The notes under the pieces: model-generated | Seen by the model: the letters and a program-made list of their open reading frames with translations, nothing else | The model's database searches: none | Told to the model about the DNA's origin: nothing | Translations under genes and position numbers: made by a program | From: Certhia americana | Lineage: Eukaryota; Chordata; Aves; Passeriformes; Certhiidae | Length of the DNA: 64,000 nt | Reading direction: 5' to 3' | Assembly: GCA_018697195.1 (NCBI GenBank) | Contig: CM031857.1 | Location: 99,014,256-99,078,255 of the forward strand | In this document: positions 1 to 12,826 of the stretch, one piece after another | How positions within the stretch are numbered: the first letter of the stretch is position 1 | Layout of the letters: each line of letters begins with the position of its first letter

Positions 1-3000
1 ACTGTTTGTCAAATTTGTCTTGTTAGAGTACTCCCAAATCTGGAACACTGATGGTAACCACACATCCATATAAATTTCAAAACACTTAGATCAGGTGACG
101 AGGAAGAGTGAGCACACTTTTAATTCCAGTGCAAGTGGCACTCAGCTATAATAATACTCAGGGAATTACTGAAAGCATGCCTTTCTTTTAGTACAAGTAT
201 GCTAATCGCTTCTCAGTCTGCAACAACTCTAAGCACTATTTTAGTAGCATTTCTTATCAAAAATGCTTCAACATTTTAATTAAACAGCATTTGGTTTAAT
301 CTCCAGTGCGTGTCTTTTAAATTGGTGAAACACTCCTTAATGAGTGTTTTTCTGGCTCAGAAGAACCCCACTGGAACTGTTTCAAGGATGCAGACCTTGC
401 AAGCAGAAAAGGAGAAGTCTGGTTACCTCCCAGGTGTTTTGAATCTGCAGTGTTCTACAGCAGGGACAGGTTCTGAACCTGTCAGAGGGAACCACTTTTC
501 ACAGCTATACCAGTAGCTTACTTTTCTCTCCCTCTTCCCTCTTTTTACTAAGGTAAAATATATTTCTGCATGATTTTGTATTGAACACTCCCTTACCCTG
601 AATTTCTTTGATATAAACAAAGTCCAAGGAATCTACAAGTCCTTGTGGCAGCATTAACACTTAGATTCTTGACATTGTGGCAGAGCACCTAGTTTTACAC
701 TGATCAGAGACATAGCTATCCTCTTTAAGTACTACTGTTCAAACAGAAGAAATTTGGCATTGTTTTTCCTCTGAGGGACAGCCACAAGCAATGGAAGTAA
801 TCTACTTCATAACCTGCTAAGCCCAGACACTCTTTAAGATATGCAAAGCAATGGTGCTGTTGGGAAATGGACATGTTCACATAAAACACATGGTTGTATT
901 CTGTTCTCTGGATTTCTTCCACTTGCTGTGAGAACTGCTATTGCACTGTAACACTGTCTGAAATATATTGGTTACTGATGAGTCATCCCACTGAAAAAGG
1001 GCTGCTTGCATCATTTACTCCATTGCTACTCTATTATTCTCTTGCTATCTTGTTCTTATGATGAAGGTTTGTTGTGCCAGGCCTTTGGGAGGAAAGTCTA
1101 GAGATGAGATGTGAATGTATTTAATAAAGAAGTCCAGATACCAGAAACAGGTTTTTCATCCAGCATCGTACATGACATTTTTCTAGACCATGTATTGAGG
1201 GACACCATCTCTGGCTTCTTTAGTATTTTTCCATTGAATTGATTTATATTAGTTTGCAAAAGGTGGCAAAAAGGCATTATTTCTCAGTCCTCTAGGAAAT
1301 TACATTGGATTTCATTTGGCATTGTCTGTTGAAAGCTGTATCTGATGGCAGAGATCTCATATTCATAAAAGGCCTCTAGGTTTCATAGGTTGACTATGAT
1401 ATTCAGTTTTGGAAGACAGATTACAGTTAATATAATTCCAAAGGCATTGAGGTGAGTCACCTCTTTCTTTTAAATTTCTTGTTTATGTATTGTATCTTCC
1501 TGCTGTCTTGTTCAGGTTTATATTCCTGCCATATTTTGAAAAGGCTTTAAGAAGGTACTTACCTATGGTTGCAATCCAAGTTCTCTGCTACCCCAGTGCT
1601 CTGCTTCCAAAGGCAGCTCTACATGTTGTGTAACAGGTTTATAGAAACACATTCTCTGCAGGGGATTTTGTATTTCTTTACAAATCTTACTTCATAGAAA
1701 CAGGATCTTTTAATAATTCTTTCTGGTTTCTGAGGAAAATGAGACAGATACACACTTATAGATAGTGTAATGAATGATTTTAGAGAGGGCACAAAAATGC
1801 TTGCTAAATCACTTTAGATAAAAAGAAATAAAATAGAAGCTTTATCTAGAGAATCCTTACCATAATCGTACATTGTTTGGAGGAATCATGTGGAAAAAAC
1901 ATTACCTCTGACACTTACATTAATAGTGTGATTTCTAGGGGGATATTTTAGTTAATTTCTTTTCCCTCTGTTTTCTCTAGTGGCGGTTCTTTAGGCTGTG
2001 TCTTCATATAATGGATAATATAAATCCCACAGTTCCTCAAATGTAGAAAGTGGTGCTTTGCAGGCTGAGAACACTTTTGCCCTATAACTGTTGGAAAGAC
2101 TCTGTTTGTCTTTGTAGGGACTCCTGCTAACTCGCTGGTCTGCATCCACCTGCTATTCAGGACTCTCCCTCTTCCTTTTAACTTTTCTTGGCCTCCTGTG
2201 TTCTCCCACAGAGCAGAAATTAATTAGTTCTTCTGTCTTGACTCCAGGTAGATCCCAAAGCAGCAGTTTATAGGACCAAAATAAAAATACTGCTTGTTTT
2301 TGATTATCCCTCTATTTTCAGGTTTGCTTAAAGTACTCTATATAAAAGGAAGAAGGTGGCATTTTTGGAAAGGATAAGTATCCGTGTAGGTTTAGAAGTG
2401 GCTCTGTTATTTATTGATCTCCATTGAAAAAGATATTCACATTGTCAAGAAAAAAATAGCCAAAAATCCTCTGAACATACAAGCCAGATAACCTCAGGAT
2501 GCTGTGCAGTCATAGGGAAAGGGCAGGTAACTATGGTGGTAAGACTCTGCCTTGCTCCTCATGTCTGGGACCAGAAAAGCCTGTGGCAAGAAGGAGGGAA
2601 GTACTTGGAAAATAATCCTCCTGTGAAAGGTAAATGAGTAAGGGGATTTGTTTGATTAAATACTACTCTGCTGCATAAGTCTTGAGAGATTGCAGAAAGT
2701 GTTAAAAGAGGAGTGAGAAAATTTCTCTGCTTGAGAACAGACTGAGTTGACACTATTGGGATGCTCAGGGAGCCAATCCTGCCCGATGGAGACCCCCTGA
2801 GAAATGCTTCTTTTTCTTTTCTTACTTCTTTTTTTTTTTTTTTTTTTCTTAGCTGGAAAGGAGTAGGAATTTGAGTGGAAAGTAGCAACATTACTTGTTC
2901 TGCACTTAAAAAGAAGGGATGTAACTTTTGGGTTTTAGTGCATTTTTTTGTTGGTTTGGTTTGATTTGTTTATTTTTACTTATCTCTTTTTCTTTGGATG

Positions 3001-3160
3001 AGTGATGGTTTAGCTTTGATTAAATATTGATGGAAGCATCCAACTATTACAGAGACGTGCATAAGGAGCACTTGTATCTCTAAGACATTTCCAACCTTCA
3101 AATAAACCCAGAACAAATTAGGCAACTCTCTAATTCTGTGCCTTTGAATTAAGAGAATCT
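1..3160. other. Unique AT-rich DNA without a recognisable gene
   Basis: I see no exon, RNA gene or known repeat family here. All open frames are under about 110 codons and do not look like protein. A 19-base T run lies at 2829-2847 and another T/G-rich stretch follows near 2945-2975. The stretch is most simply intron or intergenic DNA. Confidence 0.6.
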
Positions 3161-3179
3161 GGATAAATATTCTTCTCAC

Positions 3180-3308
3180 ACAAAGCTTGATATACTTAGA
3201 TATGGCTCCTTTTCCCTCGTCCCACAATTTCTTAAACAGATCATCCACTGCTGGATGCAGATAGTCCATCTTAGTTTCAGTAAGAATTGTCTGGAAGGCA
3301 TCTTGTCA
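3180..3308 (-). other. Possible internal exon or exon relic, gene unknown
   Basis: On the - strand a pyrimidine-rich stretch (complement of about 3309-3335) ends in AG at 3310-3309, and a frame reads a well-balanced, charged peptide that includes LHPAVDDLFKKLWDEGKGA. The frame runs into a possible donor, GTGAGA at 3179-3174. With the first AG, the first codon (3308-3306) is TGA in this frame. A second AG at 3303-3302 would start the exon at 3301 and avoid the stop, leaving about 41 codons. The peptide beyond the donor loses its protein-like character. I do not recognise the family. It could be a real exon, a decayed exon, or chance. No neighbouring exon was found on this strand. Confidence 0.3.
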
Positions 3309-3882
3309 CTAATGAGAAAAGGGGGACATAAATAAAACAGGTTGTTCCTGTTCTCCTCACTCATTCAGTACCAACATGTAAAAAGTATTCCAGTTTGCCA
3401 AGTGTCTCTCCAAGACATTTTCTCAGAATATGAACAAAGATCCCTCAGAAATAACGTGGTCTGTTTCTGTGAGCTGTTGCATAGAGTGGATGAAGGTATT
3501 TCAGTTATCTTGAGTGGAAAAACACTTGCCAAAATTCCCAAATTTGATTAGATGGAAAATCAAGACAGCAAATTGACAAACATTTTATTTTAGCATATGA
3601 GTTTATCAAAGAAGAAGCAATCTGTGTGTGTTGGAGGAATGCAAAAGACAATTTGCCCTGTCTGACTGTTGGTATAAGCACAACCAGTTTAACTACTATG
3701 CTGCAGCAGTACCATCTGTCAGATCAGCTATAAGGCATGTTTTTATATCACAATAAAGATGCAGTGATAGTTTCCCTTTCATCTTAAAAGAACTGGGGGG
3801 GGAGAAAATAGTGATTTTGTCTATCATTTGAGTATAAGTGCTGCCTCACAGGTTCCAAACTAGTTTCTAATAAAAAATTAGA

Positions 3883-4075
3883 AAAAAATACAAAAAACCC
3901 ATCATCAGCATCATCTTTACCACCACCACTACCAACCAAAAACACCCCTAGAAAACACCAACCAACCAACCAACCAACCATCAACAAAAAAAACCCTAAA
4001 ACCAAAAAAGCCCCCCAAACCCCAAAACCACTCCTCACAACCCTTTCAAGTTTCCTCATCATCCCCCAGAAAAAA
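3883..4075. repeat. C/A-rich low-complexity tract with (CCAA)n
   Basis: Nearly G-free on the + strand. It contains five to six CCAA units at 3958-3980 and C runs (CCCC, CCCCCC) at about 3945-4025. The complement is G/T-rich with repeated GGTT units. The open frame across it on the - strand encodes only W/G/V/F-rich low-complexity peptide and is not a gene. Confidence 0.8.
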
Positions 4076-4099
4076 ATTGTGTGCCTCAAACGTTCTCCA

Positions 4100-6940
4100 T
4101 TTTAAGTAGCAGCTTCTGAACTTTGTGTGATGAGAACTTTGGAGCTGATGGGAGCAGTGCTGCAATATTTCTCTGTGTGTTCTGCCACTGCTTGGGATGT
4201 GGTGGGTTCTCAGCTTCTGACATATAACAACAAGTGTTCAAAGGCATTCCTGAATTCTTTTCTGCATTTTTCACACCTGATTTTCAGACCCAAGATTATT
4301 TTCTCATACAGTCCCATCATCTGAGTTCATTTTATTTGGTTAATGAATATGTATTTACAAGTGTCAAGATATTTTAATTTTCTTTTCCTTTTGCCTCTCT
4401 GGGGAAGATAATTTCTGTCATAAGAAGCTGAAAATTTTCTCCCTAAAGGTTTTCCTAGTAGAGGAGGAAGAGTCCTGAATGAGAGCTGGATGAGTGCAGT
4501 GTGCTAAAGTCATCACTAGGTTCATTCTTTGTAAATGAAATCTAGAATTGAAAGGTACAATAATTTATGCCTGGTGAGACATCTTATTAGGACCATGAAG
4601 TTATACAAATTAATTATCCCTTGGGCTTCTAGGTCTCTTCTCTGTCTGGATCCAGATATAAATTCCTACAAAGGACAGAGGCAAAACTGCTTTGGTGCTT
4701 ATAAAGGGAAATGGCTTCAACGTGGCTGGGAGGAAGGGGCATGCATCAGGGCATTGGCACATGAAGCAGCTAAGATCCTAAACAGATTCCTTTGTTTAAG
4801 ACCATTTGGTCTTCCTGTGCCTCAATTTGATGCCTGAACAATTGAAGTAAGAGCTCTTCCACACTTTATTGTTCAGTAAAGTACTACAAAGTGTTTTGAA
4901 GCATAATGAATAGCAGATTTTTTTCCCCTGAGAATAAAATCTTAAATAGATCATCAAATCTTTTAGTGACTCTTTTTGGCTTCGGTGACAGTATTGAGTC
5001 ACAATGTTTTTAAGGTCACAAGCCACAACATGAAAAGACAGTTTGGGGTATGTGAGGAGGGTGCCCTTTCCCTGGGGCATTTATCACACCACTCCCATTT
5101 TCCTGGGTCTTTGTTCCCCTCTGATCTTTGCCTCAGTCTTTGGGGACAGCTGCTCTGTTGGGTGGGGAAGGAGATGACATGGTCCTTTTCCCTGAGAGTC
5201 ACAGACCACTGCAGCTGTGCCTGAGGCCAGCCTCCATTGCTCCCAGTAAGTCAGCAGCAGCTTCCACACAAGTGTTCATTCTCCTGGGACTGCCAGGTGG
5301 CACTGCTTGGTGACCTTTCCTGCGATGGTGCTGAACACAGGGGCTTAATCACCTCCCTGCTTCTACTACAGCATCTGTTTCCCTGTAACATGGTTCCTGC
5401 TCACTCTAGCAGGCAATTTCCTTCTCAAACCTTTTGAAGATGCTGTATTTCAGTTGCAGTACTTCATAAAAAGCATATTGGAACAAGCTAACCTTTAAGA
5501 GAATTTTGCTGACCTGCATTGAGTTCTTCTATAATTAAATCTGGCACACTCCAGCTATAGGTTCTGAGTCACCTCTTCACATCACAGCAAGGAGCTACTG
5601 AGACCTCCAGCCTTTTGAAATTACAAAAACATTTTGTAAGACCATTTTCTATGTTGATTGAGTTGTAGCTACCTTGGGAAAAGTCTCTGGAACCTTTAAA
5701 AGAAACAATTTCTTGTCAGCTCAACGTGACACTCTTAAAAGACTGAGTATTAGGAAATTATTCCATTAAAAAGGAAAAGAATTCTTACTGAAACTTTTAG
5801 ATGTGCCAAATCCCTATTGACAAGACATTTCACTTACCACAAATGAGATAAATGGAAATATCAATGTCATATTAGGTAAGCAACTAAACGGAAAGAGTGA
5901 GTTTGAAGAGTCAACGAACCCATTGGGAAAAGCAGAGCATATCTTCAATGGGCTGAAGAAATGAAAAACATTCTTCAAATGGCTGCTTTATCAGGATGTG
6001 AAAAGGCCAAGCCTTTATGCTGGTATAATTTATGGATATCTCCTGTTTGTAGGACAAAGTGAAATAGAAAAACTTAATCATATTTCTGCTGGAGGAAGAA
6101 AAGACTCATCCTCCCTTCTGTTTAAAAACTCAAATTAATTTTAACTCAATTGCTGTCTGTATGGCTACCAAGTATGAAAAACTAGGCAGAGGTGCACAAT
6201 GTAACTTTGGAAACAGGCTTTTCAAAGACAATTGTAGCAGGAACTCAAAAAGCGCATATAAAATTAGGACATGGCCCTAAAGTGCCAGCTACCAAGCTCT
6301 TCCCTCCTTTTGGGGGTTAGAAGTAATTGCAATCTGGTCTCTTCAGCTTTTCTTTCCGTTTTGGCTTTTACACACATACTATCATCATGATTAATGAAGA
6401 CATCATCGTGCACTAAAAATGTTACATTTGACAAGTGTTCCAATTAATGCATCAAATATTATGCTCAGTTCAAATTCCCTGAACCTGTGGAGTTCACTTG
6501 AAAGCAACGTCCTTCCTCTGGGCAAAGCTCCCAGCTTTCATCGCACTCTCATGATTGCTTGTAATGGAAAGGGGAAATAATGACCACCCCTGCCCCCAGC
6601 TGCAATTTCTGAAGCCTTACCATTAAGTTATTTCTAGAATCAAGAGAATATATTGCTAGCTTTATTTTTGTTCAACAGCAGTGACTGCTGGACACTGGAC
6701 TTCTGGTGGGTCCTTAAACTCAGCCTAAACTCATTTCCCTGATGATATCCTGAAGAATGAATGACTTTGCTACCCTGTTGAGTGACCATAATCAGAATTA
6801 ATTTGGAGAACCAAGTCACTGTTGTGTTGTACTACAAAACACATGGTTTCCCCTGCTCTTACCAAATTTTAAATTATGAACTTAGTCAATATTTTTTTAA
6901 AAAACACCAAACCCCTATTTTTGGTTTTTGCTCTTAGAAA
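4100..6940. other. Unique DNA, with a GC-richer patch at about 5040-5440
   Basis: No gene or known repeat recognised. The patch at about 5040-5440 is richer in G+C than its surroundings and open in several frames on both strands, but has no CpG cluster and no protein-like frame. The flanks are ordinary AT-rich sequence. Confidence 0.5.
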
Positions 6941-7899
6941 TGTGGTAGAATTTAATCTTGGATGGCTGCGAAGTGCCCATCTAGTCACTCTCTCACTCCC
7001 CCTCTTAAAAGGACAAGGGGAAAAATTAAGACAAAAAAGCTTGTAGGTTTCAATGGCGACAGGGAGATCACTTACCAATTACTGTCACAAAACCAAGACT
7101 CACCATCAGGAAGTTTAATTAAATTTTTTTTTTATAGCTAAAAATGGATAGTTAAGAAGGATAGTGAGAAACAAAAAAGTTCTCATGCTTCTTCCCAGGC
7201 TCAACTGCACTGCTTCATTTTCAATTCTTCTGCCTCCTCCCCTGAAAGCAGTGCAGGGGAATGGGGAGTGGGGGTTGTGGTCCTTTCACAGCAGTTTGTC
7301 TCTGCCATTCTGTTCTGCTGCTCTGTGTGGGGTACCTCCAATGGGCTACAGTCCTTCATGAACAGCTCCAGTGTGGGTCTTTTGCACAGGGTTCAGTGTG
7401 TCAGAAATGGACTGCTCCAATGTGAGCTCCCACATAGGCTTCAGGTCTTGACAGAAAACCTGCAGCATGGGCTCTCCACAGCCTGAAGTTTCCTTCAGGG
7501 CATATCCACCTGCTGAGGTGTGGGTTCCTCTTTGGGCTGTAGGTGATGTCTGCTCCACTGTCAATTCCAGAACCTGCAGGGTGACACCTGTGCTCATCTA
7601 TGTGAGCTACAGGGCACTCTCTGGAGCATCTACTTCCCCTCCTCCCCTGACCCTCGTGTCTGCAGAGCTGTTTCACCCCCATTTTTTCTTACTTTTCATT
7701 CTCACAGCTGCTGTGCACCATTTTATATTCTTTCCTGAACATTTTGTCAGAGAGATGCCATCAGTATCTCTGTTTGGCTCAGCTGTGTCTGGGGGTCTCC
7801 TGCAGCTGGCTGGGACAAAGGTGCAGCTCCTCTTTTTTTCTCAGAGACCATCCCTGCACAGTCCCCTACTATCAAAACCCTGTCAGTAAACCTTACACA
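6941..7899 (-). mobile_element. Solitary avian ERV LTR (ERVL-like), - strand
   Basis: The segment starts TGTGGTAGAA and ends TTACACA and matches, in reverse, a bird LTR family known to me that ends in 'GGTCAACCCACCACA'. Recognisable blocks include the complement of the U5 part (ACAGGGAGATCACTTACCAA at about 7060) and the repeated 'GCTCCAGTGTGGG'-type units at about 7370-7560. The same family is present on the + strand at about 19940-20981. The AATAAA expected near 7110-7130 has decayed into an AT-rich run. No internal retroviral genes and no matching target-site duplication are seen, so it is an old solo LTR. The assignment to ERVL is from memory. Confidence 0.75.
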
Positions 7900-7952
7900 T
7901 CAAGGCCTTCTGAGAATCTATTATGATCTAGTTATTAAAATAATTAGAGAAA

Positions 7953-8998
7953 TGCCTCTGCCTAAATTATTGTGCAAAGGAGACCATGTGCCAAAGTCAA
8001 TAGTATGGATTTTATTTAACAGTAATTGTGAGGTGGAGAGAGAGATATAAAGAAGTAACAAAAGTGAGGGGGGAGAGGAGAGTGACAGAGGCAGATTAAG
8101 TAGAAAAATACCATGACTCCATGGTGTCACCTTTATTTCATCTCAAGTTCCCTTAGGTGGCTTAACTGGATTCCAAAGTTCCAGTCATGAGCATGTTCAG
8201 GGAGGGATGGCATTTGACAGTCACAGCTTCTTTCTCGAGTTTATAAAAATTATTTTTGTGTTTTTGTCCCTGTCGATTGGCTGTTTACCGCTAACCCGAG
8301 AATGTAAAGTTTTGTTTTCCCCAGCCAGAGATCTTGAAAGAACTAGTCATGAGACTTTTCATCTTATGTTTTCTTCTTCATAGTTTATTATTTCTTATCA
8401 TTACATTCTGTTCCTGACCTGCAGAGCTCTTTCTTGCAGGTCAGTTCAAGGCACACTCCCGAATACCAAATGCCCCTATGCTAAAATGCTCTAAATACAA
8501 AATGCTCCCACCCTCAGGGTGGAATGGATATTTATACTACAATGCATGTAACCAGTATTTATAATTCCACTCCAATCACTATTACCTATGTTAGAAGGTT
8601 AGACTCTATTCTAAGCCAACTATAATGTGCCACCTCACAGCAGAAGATGGAGCCAGATGAGAAGAAGAAACCCAAAAGCCATGTGCTTCCTTCATCTTAC
8701 CTTCATCTGCTTATCATCCTAAAAATCCCATATATCTAAAATTCTCACCCTGTGTGAAAACTACACACTATTCTACTGTCTAATACACACTCTTGAAAAC
8801 TCTGCTTCATTTCAGAGCCTAAAAGCCCTTTTTCCAGGAACAAAGGTTAAAAACACTGTTTGTCAGAGATCTTAAAATCTCTTAAACATGCAGAGAAATA
8901 TTTCTCGTAATTTCAGACTCCAATATTTCTTTATACATTTTTTGCCATAATGGGAAAAAAAGTCCTTCATAACAATGTTCAAATCATTAACCATAACA
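7953..8998 (-). mobile_element. Solitary passerine ERV LTR, - strand
   Basis: The sequence matches in reverse a passerine LTR family I recognise. Hallmark blocks are GACCTGCAGAGCTCTTTCTT near 8416, TAATGTGCCACCTCACAGCA near 8623, and the closing ATTAACCATAACA at 8998. Reading the - strand, AATAAA occurs opposite 8011-8016 and 8132-8137. The proposed ends, TG at 7953 and CA at 8998, are inferred and no flanking duplication is found. It lies 53 bases from the LTR at 6941-7899 in the same orientation but is a different family. No gag, pol or env is seen. Confidence 0.65.
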
Positions 8999-11900
8999 TT
9001 CCGGTCTCTCACCAAATAGTGCTGGATACTTCAGATATCGCTTAAAGGTGAAAAGGTGATCCTGAGGTGAAGCTTCTCCTGAGTGTCAGTAGAGCACATC
9101 ACTAATTTTCCCTTCACTTATATCCCATTACTTATTTTATAGAATTCTGTTATTAAAAAACATATTATCATTGTACTCTTAGCAAGTAGTCACTTGTAGT
9201 TTGAAAGGTAATGAACCTCTGCTGAATGATGTTCACATATGAAGTTATGGTGGGAACGGGTGTGATAGTGGTGATAGGTGCAACAAACTAGATGGGTGAT
9301 TTGTGGCCTTATTTCCTGCAGATGCTTGTAATTAGCTGGAGTTTGCTCAGTTTTACCTGGCTCAGAATTCTGTTTCTGATGGATATTGAGAGTGTTTAAT
9401 TCTGAGGTTCATAGACATTATATGTCTTTTCAGGTCTGTGTTGGCTATGGTCTGCCAAAAGGAATTTATCTTGACAGCATGGCTGACAGTGTTCCCAGAC
9501 CAAAACAGGCCTTTGTAGAGAAGTGTGAAATGTGTGTCCCAATTTTTTAGGCTTTCCTAATGCTTGCTGTATGAAAGGCCCTCTGTGAGTTTGTGTATTC
9601 ATTCTGTTCAAATCGCTGCTCAGAAGAATGGGACACTTTTTTACTTGTCATCTCATTCAGAGTTGGCTTTTTTAATAGATGAGCCTTACAGATAAAAGAA
9701 ATCAGTTTTCTTTATTCTGTCAAAGTGAAGGTTAAGACAAGGGTTCACAATTTTGAAAACAAGACATAGGGCAATGAAATGAATTATTAACAGTGCCCTT
9801 GTATTTTGACTCATAATCTTTCCACTCCTGTTACATTTCCCTTTCGAGATATCATTTATCAGCTGGACTGAGGGTAAACCTTTGTATCCTTTCCATCTGT
9901 GTGAGCTGCTGAAAATCTTCTCCTTAAGTATTCGACCTTTCTTTATTTCCCTCATTCCCTTCATCTCTCTCTCCTGTCTCTACTCCCCCCTTCCCGTCCC
10001 TTTTTCAATCAAATGGTAAACAGATTTAATTTTTTTTTTAATAAAAACTGGGATCTGGGGAATACCTCTCTTGCTGCATAAACTCAACTGCCCAGCCTAG
10101 CTTATTCTGAACATAGATGCTAGAACAGGCTAATTTTACTGATCTAATTTCCCTGGTGTTATGCCAAGCTAATGCAATGTGGGTTTTGTCCATTCCACTA
10201 TACCAGCCTCACCATAAGCTACTGCAATGGGTTTTCACTCACCCAGTTCATCAGACCCACTCCAGATGCAGCCCAGCTAGCCTGCTAAGTCATGTGTTAA
10301 TGCAGCAAGGCTTTGCTTTGTCTAGCTGCACTAATCGCATGCACTACAATCCTTTGTGAATAATACAAATAAGAAAACAAACAACTATACAAAGACATCT
10401 GTGCATTGAGCCTGAGAGCTCTACCTCTCCCCATATTTTCACTGGGAGTGTACAACAACACAGAATAATTTGTCACAGAGTTTGATTTCAATCCCTTCTT
10501 TTAGTGTTTTAGAAGTGCAAGGCGAACATTTGTTCCTCATACATTCAAAGTCTACTATTTTTCTGATCGTAATTTATGTCCACTGTGCAGAATGTATCTG
10601 ACTAGAGCAAACAGTTATTTATATTCTAATTACAATCAAAGAGGCACAGCAGAGTCTCTTCCATCTTCTGCTTCTAACTTAGCCGTATATGTTGTCACTA
10701 AATACATTTCAGCTGCTATCAGACACGCTCCTTTGTATTCTTACGAGATTTCTGCTACAAGTAAAAAGTCTCATGGAAAAAGAACTGCATATGCAGAACA
10801 CAGCACTGGAAGCAATGATTTTATTTTTTGTTGCTCTGCTTGAATAAAAATTGGATTCATGTCTACTTCTTGGGTCTTATTCAGCAGCTTTAAAGTAATG
10901 GGTGAGGACAGAAGTCAAGATGTTGCTATTGTTCCTTTTTATGAAGCAGAGCTCAAATTCAACCTACTCTGTCCCTGTGCCTGCTGTAGCAAGCACAGTG
11001 CCACTGGGTCTTCCTCTTCTTCAGGGGCCAGTGGGCACTCGTGGTCATGTGCTAAACCCTCCTCCCCTCCAAGACACAGTGGCCTCATCCATGTTATTTT
11101 CTGGGTACAGTGTAGGCATGAGCCCTGCACAGTGCTTGCTCTCCTGTGAAGGCTGCTTGGTCTGGGCTAGCCAGGCACAAGCATGCTCACAATTCAATGG
11201 GATGGGTGCTCAACGCCTTGCTTTGGGCCCTAATGGCAATGACCCCAGGATTTCTCGTGGGCAAGGGAGGTCTCGGAGCACAAGCTGCCCAAAAAGAATA
11301 TTCTGGCTGACATCAGGGCAATGGCCTTTGCACTGTGCACAAGCAGCACTGAATCAGTTCCCTAGTCCTCCTGTGACCACAGGTTAAGGCTTTTTGAAAA
11401 GCCTTCCTTCCCTACCCAAATTCCATTTGATTCTGACTCTCCCTGGGGAGGACACTAAGAGGTGGAAGGGCTGCAGGGAGCACTGCACGAGCATGCTGGC
11501 AGAGCCAGGCTGTGCCAGTGTGGCCTCACCGTGGTGCAGTGAGGGGTGGCAGGGGTGCTGGCCACGAGGAGAACCAGGTTACACTTCTGTGGTCCATCTG
11601 CCTGTCTCACCCTGGTGGCTCTGGGCTGCTGTCCGTGCTGTCTGCCCTGGGGAGATAGCTCATTACTGCAGACAAATCTGGGCAGCCCTGTCTCTGCTGG
11701 CTTGTATAAGCGAATGTTTCATTTCCATTGTTTGGAAATATGAATTTGTGTCCCCAGCTACCTCGGTGGTTGGATTCCTCTATAATTAACAAGTGCTTAT
11801 GCTTTCCCCATGGGGTACAAATACAAGAAAATCTTTATTTCCTTTCCACTATATGCAGTATATTTTTGCCAAGTCTCAAATGCTTTCTAATGTAGTACAC

Positions 11901-12826
11901 TCCATCTCTTTCTTAAAATCGATGTTTCCAAACACAATTAGCAGTGCTGTAACAGACTGCAAAATATCACAAAAGAACTATGAGCTAGAGGGCTCCAAGT
12001 TACCACTGACAGTCTAGATAAGAATATGTTAGCTCTACTGTTGGAGAAGGAAGTCAACTTTCCCTCTTTCACTCAGATAACAAGTTCCAATATTGTATGT
12101 TATAGAAATAATTTACATAATTACAACTGTCATTGATCTGTGCAGCTTTTCCATACTGTTGAAATAAAATATATTTATCATAAAGTTATAAGATAGCTTC
12201 TTTTCCTTTCTACAAAGATTATTTTTCTGTTCCATTTGCATGCAGCTAACTGAATGCTTTTCTGAATTAAAATTTCTGAATGAAATTTTAACTCTACCTT
12301 CTTAAACTTTGATGACCTTTAGTAAGCAAAAAAAAGGTGTTACTTATTGCAAAGTGTCTGTCCAAAAGACATGTTAGTACATTTAATCTGATAGCATTAT
12401 AGATTATTTGCTACCCAATCTCTTCCATGAGTCCTAAGTCACAGGTCTGGCAGTAAGCCTAATAAAAAATGCTAGTTGGATGGAGATGGAAAAGTAACTG
12501 GAAAGCTCCTTCTAGGTCATAGAGAAATGCCTGTTATCTACTACCTGTTTTTTTTTTTAAGAAAGGAGCACCTCAGGTACTCAGGTTTTGTATAGAGGAT
12601 ACCTGGCTAGACTCACTCACTGGTTGCTAAAGGTGAGACTGGAATCCTGTAGTTCTGAAGAGCAGAAATATGTGTCCTTTGTTGTTGAAACCAGTCCCTC
12701 TTCTGATGGTGATGGCCTTTTCAACTCCTAAATCCATATTTAGGTGTTGTTGGTATCAGGCTGTCTTGACTTTAAAGAACAAAAAGACAAACAAAAGGCT
12801 CTTCTTACTCCCCTTTCCTTTTGCAG
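8999..12826. other. Mostly unique DNA; no gene recognised
   Basis: The part at 10500-10860 is slightly CpG-richer and carries an 83-codon frame ending at a TGA that overlaps an AATAAA-like string (TGAATAAA, about 10840-10847). The part at about 10960-11720 is clearly G+C-richer than its flanks and is open in several frames on both strands (161 and 131 codons on +), but codon use and content (Gly/Pro/Ser/Cys-rich) are those of GC-rich non-coding DNA. The rest is AT-rich with no known repeat. Confidence 0.5.

Noticed and set aside
3784..4089. 101-codon - strand frame
   Set aside because: Its middle is the translation of the C/A-rich tract (Trp/Gly/Val/Phe runs) and is not a protein.
7467..7889. 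140-codon + frame
   Set aside because: It is antisense to the LTR at 6941-7899 and has no protein family character.
10902..11789. 161- and 131-codon + frames
   Set aside because: GC-rich DNA is open by chance on several frames. There is no splice sites pattern, family or codon signal.
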